Part shown: piece by piece, positions 1 through 5,686 of the stretch
How positions within the stretch are numbered: position 1 is the first letter of the stretch
Layout: each line of letters starts with the position of its first letter
Assembly: GCA_049509915.1 (NCBI GenBank)
Contig: JBEKZL010000055.1
Location: forward strand, 1-30,509
From: JBEKYD01 sp049509915
Lineage (GTDB): Bacteria; Acidobacteriota; Terriglobia; Bryobacterales; Bryobacteraceae
Direction of reading: 5' to 3'
DNA: 30,509 nucleotides
The notes under the pieces: generated by a model
Told to the model about the DNA's origin: nothing
Database searches by the model: none
The model's input: only the letters and a program-made list of their open reading frames with translations
Program-made: the position numbers and the translations under genes

Positions 1-554
1 ACGGTTTGCAGGCCCAGGTCCAGCATCACGGCGATATCCTTGCTCGTCTTGCCCTCGGCCACCAGCCGCAGCACCTGCAGTTCGCGCGGCGAAAGCGATT
101 CCAGCGGCCCGCGGTCGTGCGTTTCCAGGTCGCCGCGTTGAATCCGCAGTAGCAGACGGTCCGAAACCGACGAACTCAGATAAGAGCCGCCCCGCGCCAC
201 CGTCCGCAAGGCGTCCAGCAACTCGGCGGAGGAAGCCGTTTTCAGCACGAACGCCCGCGCCCCGCCCCGAATCGCGCTCACCACAGAGTTTTCGTCGTCG
301 TACATGGAGAGGATTACGATCTTCACGCCGGGACAGTGCCGCAGCAATTCAGTGGTGGCTTCGATCCCGTTCATTCCCGGCAGCCCGATATCCATCAGCA
401 CCATGTGCGGCTGGGCCTTGCGGCAAAGCTGCACCGCATCGGACCCGTTCTCGGCTTCGCCCACCACCCGAAACTCCGCCCCTCGCTCCAGGATCGTCTT
501 GATTCCGTCGCGAACCAACTTGTGATCATCGACAAGGACAATGTCGAATGTCAT
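1..554 (-). CDS. NarL/FixJ-type response regulator, C-terminus cut by window edge
   Basis: Reading the minus strand from ATG at 554 gives an open frame to the left edge (184 codons, no stop), so the last helix of the DNA-binding domain lies outside the window. The N-terminal receiver domain has the acidic pair D9-D10, the phospho-acceptor Asp55 in the stretch MVLMDIGLPGMNG, and a conserved Lys in AFVLKTA. The C-terminal part contains LSPRELQVLRLVAEGKTSKD, the start of a LuxR-type helix-turn-helix. It should be a transcription regulator phosphorylated by the kinase encoded immediately upstream. Its ATG overlaps the kinase stop as ATGA (551-554), which points to translational coupling. The target genes cannot be read from the sequence. 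Family assignment is secure; the signal is unknown. Confidence 0.93.
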   Translation of the reverse strand, partial: MTFDIVLVDDHKLVRDGIKTILERGAEFRVVGEAENGSDAVQLCRKAQPHMVLMDIGLPGMNGIEATTELLRHCPGVKIVILSMYDDENSVVSAIRGGARAFVLKTASSAELLDALRTVARGGSYLSSSVSDRLLLRIQRGDLETHDRGPLESLSPRELQVLRLVAEGKTSKDIAVMLDLGLQT

Positions 555-1564
555 TTCTTTCCCCCAGGGTCTTTGCTATAGAATGCGCTTATGCTCGTTC
601 CCGTGGCTCGGCTGCTCTGTATCTCCAGTTCCAGCCCGGCTTCGGCGGCGTAATGTTCCATGCTCAGCAGCCCCAACCCGCGGCTGCCGTTCTGTAAATC
701 GGAAGGGTCGAATCCCCGGCCATTGTCGCGCACCTCTAGGGTCGCCCCGTTACGTGTGGACTTTACCGCGATTTCGATCAAAGAGCAACCGGCATGCTGC
801 ACCGCGTTGTCCACGGCTTCCTCGGCGATATGGTACAGCGCCGATGCGATGTGCGGATCGATCCTCAACGACGGATCTACGTTGATTCGCAGCGTGCCGG
901 GAATTCGATCCCGCAGCCGCGCCCCCATCCGGTCCAGGGCCGCGCGCAGGCCCGCCCGTTCCACCGCCGACGGATTCAGCGCGTAGCTGTAATCGCGCAC
1001 TTCCGCCATTATCTGCTCCAGCAGCTTCTGCACCTCCCGCAGCCGCGCCAGGGGCTCGGTGCTGGAGTCGGGAACGTCCATCCGTATCAGGTCGATCTGC
1101 AGCCCTAGCGCCGTCAGGTTCTGCCCCACCGAGTCGTGCAGAAAACGCGCGATCGAGGTGCGCTCGAACTGCTGCTGGCGCAACGACCCCAGAACCGTGT
1201 TCCGCAACTCCTGTTCGGCCGTGGCCAGCGCCGTGACTTCGCGCCCGGTCGCTCCCGCATAGCAAATCTCGCCGCCCACCCGGACGGGAAAACAGAACAC
1301 GTACCAGACCCTGTCGCCACGCCGTTCCCTCAGTTGCAGACACTCCCCGCCCAGAATCTTGACGAGGCGCTCGCGCCAGATCCCAGCGGACTCCGCATCG
1401 AGCGCTTCTCCTATCTCCCGCCCCGCCAGTTCCACCGCCGGTTTGCCGAATAACGGCATCGCGTCGCCATGCACAAATTGGAAGACGGCGCCCGAGTCCA
1501 GCGCCCAGTGGCACCCCTGCGACTGTTCGAGAAACTCTACCAGCAAATCATGGGAAACGAGCAT
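551..1564 (-). CDS. Sensor histidine kinase, HisKA_3/NarL-partner type, with N-terminal PAS-like domain
   Basis: A 337-residue protein. Residues about 8-120 look like a PAS sensor domain (short helices, then a strand rich in aromatic residues around RVWYVFCFPVRVGG). The dimerisation/phosphotransfer helix follows, with ERTSIARFLHDSVGQNL and phospho-acceptor His143. The ATP-binding domain has an N box (AEEAVDNAVQHA, about 248-259), a G1 box (DNGRGFD, 280-286) and a G2-like motif (GLGLLSM, 296-302). No membrane segment or signal peptide is visible, so it is probably a cytoplasmic sensor. It lies 12 nt downstream of hemB and its stop overlaps the response-regulator start, so the three genes probably share a transcript. 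The ligand of the PAS domain cannot be inferred. Confidence 0.92.
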   Translation of the reverse strand: MLVSHDLLVEFLEQSQGCHWALDSGAVFQFVHGDAMPLFGKPAVELAGREIGEALDAESAGIWRERLVKILGGECLQLRERRGDRVWYVFCFPVRVGGEICYAGATGREVTALATAEQELRNTVLGSLRQQQFERTSIARFLHDSVGQNLTALGLQIDLIRMDVPDSSTEPLARLREVQKLLEQIMAEVRDYSYALNPSAVERAGLRAALDRMGARLRDRIPGTLRINVDPSLRIDPHIASALYHIAEEAVDNAVQHAGCSLIEIAVKSTRNGATLEVRDNGRGFDPSDLQNGSRGLGLLSMEHYAAEAGLELEIQSSRATGTSISAFYSKDPGGKK

Positions 1565-1576
1565 GGGGCGATTTCT

Positions 1577-2560
1577 TCAGCTCAGCAGCCTGGCCGCCGG
1601 CTTGGCAAAGTAGGTTAGAATCATCGAGGCGCCGGCGCGGGCAATCCCCGTGAGGCTCTCCATCATGGCGCGATCGTGGTCGAGCCAGCCGTTCTGTGCC
1701 GCGGCCATGATCATCGAGTATTCGCCGCTTACCTGGTAGGCCGCGATGGGCACGTCCCAGCGCCGCCGCGCCTGCGCGATCAGATCGAGATACGGCATCG
1801 CCGGCTTCACCATGATAATGTCCGCCCCCTCCTCCAGGTCGAGTGCGATCTCGTGCATCGCCTCGCGGGCATTGGCCGGGTCCATTTGATAGCTGCGCCG
1901 GTCGCCGAACTGGGGCGTCGATTCGGCCGCCTCTCGAAATGGTCCGTAGAACACCGAGGCGAACTTGGCGGCGTAACTCATGATGGGAACGTTCGAGAAA
2001 CCGTTGCCATCGAGGGCCCGGCGAATGGCCGCCACGCGGCCGTCCATCATGTCGGAAGGCGCCACCATGTCAGCGCCGGCGCGCGCGTGCGATACCGCCG
2101 TCTTCGCCAGCCAATCGAGAGTAACGTCGTTATCCACTGCGCCATCCCGATCCCCGGGCCGGATATAGCCGCAATGGCCGTGGCTCGTGTACTCGCAGTT
2201 GCACACGTCGGTCACCACCAGCAGCCCCGGCACTTCCCGGCGAATGGCCGCGGTCGCCCGCTGCACGATGCCGTCGTCGGCGTACGCACCCGATGCCTCG
2301 TCGTCCTTCGATTCCGGCAACCCGAACAGGATCGTGCCGCCGATCCCCAGCCGCTTCAACTCGGCGCATTCGGTTACGATTTCATCCACCGACAACTGGT
2401 AATTGCCCGGCATGGCGCCGATCTCGCGACGCACTCCCGCCCCCGGGCAGGCAAACAAGGGAAGTATGAACTGGGCCGGATCGAGGCGCGTCTCCCGCAC
2501 CAGGCTGCGCAACCGCTCGCTGGCCCGCAATCGGCGGGGGCGGTGAATCGGAAAAGGCAT
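1577..2560 (-). CDS. hemB: Delta-aminolevulinic acid dehydratase (porphobilinogen synthase)
   Basis: A 327-residue protein of normal family length. It condenses two 5-aminolevulinate molecules to porphobilinogen in cytoplasmic tetrapyrrole (heme) synthesis. The metal site DVCNCEYTSHGHCG (118-131, Cys120/Cys122/Cys130) is the three-cysteine zinc type, as opposed to the Asp-rich magnesium type. The active-site lysines are visible: Lys199 in MSYAAKFASVFYGPFREA and the Schiff-base Lys252 in DIIMVKPAMPYLD. The motif VAPSDMMDGRV is also intact. The start is ATG at 2560; the upstream Shine-Dalgarno sequence is weak. It is the first gene of a run with the histidine kinase (12 nt downstream) and response regulator, an unusual partnership for hemB. 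Confidence 0.97.
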   Translation of the reverse strand: MPFPIHRPRRLRASERLRSLVRETRLDPAQFILPLFACPGAGVRREIGAMPGNYQLSVDEIVTECAELKRLGIGGTILFGLPESKDDEASGAYADDGIVQRATAAIRREVPGLLVVTDVCNCEYTSHGHCGYIRPGDRDGAVDNDVTLDWLAKTAVSHARAGADMVAPSDMMDGRVAAIRRALDGNGFSNVPIMSYAAKFASVFYGPFREAAESTPQFGDRRSYQMDPANAREAMHEIALDLEEGADIIMVKPAMPYLDLIAQARRRWDVPIAAYQVSGEYSMIMAAAQNGWLDHDRAMMESLTGIARAGASMILTYFAKPAARLLS

Positions 2561-2776
2561 CTCTAGAGGATTGTAGCGCGCGCCGCCAAAATCCCGCCCA
2601 TCGGAGGCTGCTTAACCGATCCGGGGGAGTTAGTTCCCGGCAACCGCTCCCTGACCCTGTTTTCTTCCGTAGCGCCGGCGATCTTGGTCGCCGTTGTTCT
2701 TGGCCGCGGCCGCCAGTATTTGCCGCGGAAGGCCCCGCAAGTTGCGCTCCAGCCCAGAGCGGAGGTCCAGCCAGCA

Positions 2777-3556
2777 TCAATCCTCCCGCCCTGCCCCGCG
2801 CCGTCTTTCGAGCTCGTCCACGATTCTCTGCCGAACCTTGGCTCCCAGAGCCGCGGCCTGCTTGACGTTCCAGCCGTCGACAGAAACCGCCTCCAGGATC
2901 TTTAGATGGATGTCCCGAGCCTTTCCAAAAACCCACGAGTTTCGCGCCAGTGCCGCGCCGGTGCCCTCTACCACCAGCGGCAGTATGGGGACTCGCTCCC
3001 GGATAGCCAACTGGAAAGGACCGTCGTTGAACGGCAGCACCCGCCCGTCGGGCGACCGCGTTCCTTCGGGGAAAAAAACCACCGAACACCGCTGGCGCAG
3101 GTATCGCGCGCACCGCATCATGGCTATGGCGCCCTTGCGCCGGTCGCTCCGCTCGATCGGTACGTCTCCCGCCATCCGCATCATCCACCCAGCCACCGGC
3201 AACCGGAACAACTCCGCCTTGGCGAGCCACTTCGTATCCAGCTTCAAATGCGCGATCACGGGGATATCGGCTACCGACTGATGATTGCTGACGACGACGT
3301 ATACCTGGTTCGCGTTCACATTCTCCCCGCCGGAGACGCGGATTCGCCAGGGGCTGACTCGTGCAATCACTCGCCCCAGACGCCGAAACCAGCGTCCCGT
3401 TCGCAGCCGCGGCGGCTTAAAGTCAAAAAGCCTGACCGCACCCAGCAGCGGCGTCCAAAGCAAAATCAGAGTCGCACTCGCGGCCCAGATCCATGCGGAT
3501 CGCAAAATGGAGGTCGTCTGACGGAGCCGGCCGAGCGGAGTCGTTACCTCTTCCAT
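2777..3556 (-). CDS. plsC: 1-acyl-sn-glycerol-3-phosphate acyltransferase (PlsC-like)
   Basis: Transfers a second acyl chain onto lysophosphatidic acid to make phosphatidic acid, the phospholipid precursor, at the inner membrane. From ATG 3556 the protein has 259 residues. A hydrophobic N-terminal segment lies at about 18-42. The catalytic NHX4D motif is NHQSVAD (91-97) and the substrate-binding motif is FPEGTRS (162-168). PIERSDRRKGAIAMM corresponds to the third acyltransferase block. The frame stays open upstream to 3643 (TTG), with another ATG at 3592. I chose 3556 because GGATCGGGG lies about 4 nt upstream and the added residues look non-native. It lies between the chemoreceptor and hemB. 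In its own frame, coding-like sequence continues after the stop (see findings). Confidence 0.93.
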   Translation of the reverse strand: MEEVTTPLGRLRQTTSILRSAWIWAASATLILLWTPLLGAVRLFDFKPPRLRTGRWFRRLGRVIARVSPWRIRVSGGENVNANQVYVVVSNHQSVADIPVIAHLKLDTKWLAKAELFRLPVAGWMMRMAGDVPIERSDRRKGAIAMMRCARYLRQRCSVVFFPEGTRSPDGRVLPFNDGPFQLAIRERVPILPLVVEGTGAALARNSWVFGKARDIHLKILEAVSVDGWNVKQAAALGAKVRQRIVDELERRRGAGRED

Positions 3557-3739
3557 GTGCCCCGATCCACAGCGAGGGAGCGCCGAAACCATGAGGTACG
3601 GGCAAGTGGCATAGGATACAAGTAGCGGCTTCCCGGACGGCAAGCCATAGTCGATTATCTACTATATGAGTCTCGAGTTCTAGCGGACTGTCCGTATCCA
3701 CCGCAAACCGGCCCCCGAGGCGCGGCTCGTCCCGCCTCC

Positions 3740-5164
3740 TCAGCGCCTTCCGCCCACCATCGCCGCCAGCCGCTCGACGATCTCCTGCAATGCCGCCGAT
3801 TGGGTGTTCAGCGTTTGGGCCGCTGCCACACCCTCTTCGGCGTTGGCCGCCGCCTGCTGCGTCACTTGCTCCATCTGCGCGATCGCCCTGGCAACCTGCT
3901 CGGTCCCCGTCGTCTGCTCCTGGCTCCCCACGCTCACCTCCTCCACCAGCGATTTCACTCTTGCCGCTTCCTCGGTCACGCCCCGGATCGCTCCCGCGAC
4001 CTCGTCCACTTTCGCCTGGCCGTCCTTGGACTTGGCGATCGACTCCTCGATCAGCGCCGCCGTATCCCGAGCCGCCTGCGCGCAGCGCTTCGCCAGGTTG
4101 CGCACCTCGTCGGCCACAACCGCAAAACCCAGTCCGGCCTCGCCCGCGCGCGCCGCCTCCACCGAGGCGTTCAGCGCCAGAATGTTGGTCTGGAAGGCGA
4201 CCTCGTCGACCACCTTGGTGATCTTGGCGATCTTCCCGCTCTGCGCCTTGATCTCACCCATGGCCGCCACCATCTGTTCCAGCGACAGGCTGGTCTGGGC
4301 GCACTTCTGTTGCGACGCGCTAACCAGCTCGGCCGCGGCGCGAGAGCTCTCCGTGTTCCTGCGAGCCATCGAATTGATCTCTTCGGTCGATGCCGAGGTC
4401 TCCTCGATCGACGCCGCCTGCTCGGAGGATCCCTGCGCCAGCGACTGGCTCGCCGAAAAGATCTGAACGGCCGCGGACGACACCTGGCTGGCGCCTTTCG
4501 AAATCTCGCCGACGGCCGTCGCCAGCGTCCGGCTCACGCGCCGCACCTGATAGGCACCCAAAACCACTACGGCGAGCAGCACCGAGCTCATGCAGATACT
4601 GGCCAGCGTACTTTGTGAACGGAGCCGAGCCGAGCGCGTCTGCGCCTCCTTGAGTAACCTCCGCTGTTCGTCTTTCAAAACAGTGAGTGCTTGGTCCGAC
4701 CGGGTCGCGAAAGCTCCCACTTGGGGTACCAGGCCGCTCAGTTTCTCGAAGTCGTGCGCCCGGCACACGCGCGTGTACTCGCGCGAAACCTGCCGGAATT
4801 CGCTTAGGCCGGACTCGAATTTGGCCAGATTCACCTTGCCTTCTTCGGTCGTCAGCAGCGGCCTGATCTGACCGATCTGCTCTCCTGCCCGCCGGAGCGC
4901 CGCATCCAACTGCCGTGCGCTTGCATCAAAGGCCATTTGGTTGTTGAGGCTCGCAAAAAGGTATATCCCCCGCAGTGCCGATACCATCTCCCAGGATCGG
5001 GCCCGCGCGGCATTCACCAGATCGAGCTTGACTGCCGTGCTTTCGGTGGCGAGATTCAACTCCCCGCCCAGCTTCCGCAGGTACCAGATACCGGTGCCCG
5101 CGACGAGTATTCCCGTTAGCGCCAGCGTTCCCACAATGCCGTATAACTTCGAAGATAGTTTCAC
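3740..5164 (-). CDS. Methyl-accepting chemotaxis protein without a recognisable HAMP domain
   Basis: A 474-residue transmembrane chemoreceptor that would signal through CheW and CheA. TM1 is at about 8-27, followed by a periplasmic helical region of about 155 residues (probable four-helix-bundle sensor), and TM2 at about 186-206. The cytoplasmic part is a long coiled coil. Its hairpin tip, DEVAFQTNILALNASVEAAR (320-339) continuing to VADEVRNLA, is the almost invariant kinase-contact region. After TM2 only about 20 residues (YQVRRVSRTLATAVGEIS) precede the coiled coil, so a normal HAMP domain of about 50 residues is missing. The start is GTG at 5164, within a poor ribosome-site context. No CheR/B pentapeptide tether is seen at the C-terminus. 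No other che genes are in the window. Confidence 0.95.
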   Translation of the reverse strand: MKLSSKLYGIVGTLALTGILVAGTGIWYLRKLGGELNLATESTAVKLDLVNAARARSWEMVSALRGIYLFASLNNQMAFDASARQLDAALRRAGEQIGQIRPLLTTEEGKVNLAKFESGLSEFRQVSREYTRVCRAHDFEKLSGLVPQVGAFATRSDQALTVLKDEQRRLLKEAQTRSARLRSQSTLASICMSSVLLAVVVLGAYQVRRVSRTLATAVGEISKGASQVSSAAVQIFSASQSLAQGSSEQAASIEETSASTEEINSMARRNTESSRAAAELVSASQQKCAQTSLSLEQMVAAMGEIKAQSGKIAKITKVVDEVAFQTNILALNASVEAARAGEAGLGFAVVADEVRNLAKRCAQAARDTAALIEESIAKSKDGQAKVDEVAGAIRGVTEEAARVKSLVEEVSVGSQEQTTGTEQVARAIAQMEQVTQQAAANAEEGVAAAQTLNTQSAALQEIVERLAAMVGGRR

Positions 5165-5686
5165 TTCAAGACCGCTCTCGTACCGTTACACTTATCGCTG
5201 TTTGTCGGTTCCGGCCTCCTTTAAGTTGATGGTGAAATACGGGTAGTTGTAGTTCGGACTTTTGGTCGTCCGCTAAAGGTCGTCCTGCGCCTTTGCAGGG
5301 ACTACAGCGGCCGCGAAAAAGGCCGCCAAGGTCAAGGATGATGCCATTGGTGTTCATTACTGCTCCAGAAACCGTGTCCTCTGACTTCATATCGGTTGAA
5401 CCGGCTTGCGGCAGTAGGGCTAAAAGCCTCCCGTAAGGGCAATCGTGGGACCAGCGCCCGCAATCGTAAAGACATCCAAAACGCCATCTTCCTCATTCCA
5501 GGCAACCTTACCGCCATCCCCACCCTGCAACTGCGTCCTGCTCATCCTAACTGTGGGGTTGGGCCGGTTCGAACCGATCGTTCTTCCCAAGCCGCGACCG
5601 CCAGGGAGCAGCTGCCTGCTGATCCCCAAGCCCCGGCCGCTGAAAAGCCCCCGGTGATAATCGGCCTCCGTCGATATCCCGGCCCG
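5165..5686. other. 522-bp stretch without an intact gene, upstream of the chemoreceptor
   Basis: Lies between the waaA-lpxK stop and the chemoreceptor start. The left part (5192-5357) holds a probable decayed small secreted-protein gene on the minus strand. It also has a hairpin 5307-5326 (GCGGCC, 8-nt loop, GGCCGC), a smaller one 5284-5299 (CCTGC/GCAGG), and a direct repeat GGTCGTCC at 5264-5271 and 5278-5285. An AAAGGAGG motif (minus strand, 5222-5215) is not followed by a usable start codon. In 5390-5686 several frames on both strands are open over short distances, but no start, ribosome site or recognisable protein supports a gene. I checked by eye for a c-di-GMP (GEMM) riboswitch and did not find the expected core. 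Confidence 0.6.
5192..5357 (-). pseudogene. Probable decayed gene for a small secreted protein
   Basis: On the minus strand GGAG with a 5-nt spacer precedes ATG at 5357. A +1 shift after a few codons opens a frame starting MASSLTLAAFFAAAVVPAKA (from ATG 5347), a textbook signal peptide ending in an AKA cleavage-like site, then QDDL and a TAG stop at 5273-5275. Past that stop the same frame continues with good GC3 for about 26 codons (RTTKSPNYNYPYFTINLKEA and a few more) to TAA at 5192-5194. This needs one frameshift near the start and one internal stop, hence the pseudogene call. The direct repeat GGTCGTCC-N6-GGTCGTCC (plus strand) straddles the internal stop, so a 14-nt duplication could have broken the frame. 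The alternative is a chance open frame. Confidence 0.35.

Noticed and set aside
1676..2566. 296-codon open frame on the plus strand opposite hemB
   Set aside because: HemB with all active-site residues is on the minus strand; the plus frame is its antisense shadow.
2382..3230. 282-codon minus-strand frame spanning parts of plsC and hemB
   Set aside because: It overlaps two certain genes in a different frame and is low-complexity Gly/Arg/Ala sequence.
3423..3701. GTG-started minus-strand frame overlapping the plsC start
   Set aside because: No ribosome site, no recognisable domain, and it overlaps the plsC coding region in another frame.
5165..5400. Cyclic-di-GMP (GEMM) riboswitch upstream of the chemoreceptor
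   Set aside because: The region has GCAAAGG-like sequence, but the conserved core and paired arms of GEMM could not be traced by eye.
5420..5629. Small minus-strand gene ending in the gap downstream of waaA-lpxK
   Set aside because: Open for about 70 codons, but there is no ribosome site or recognisable domain, GC3 is low, and competing frames look equally open.
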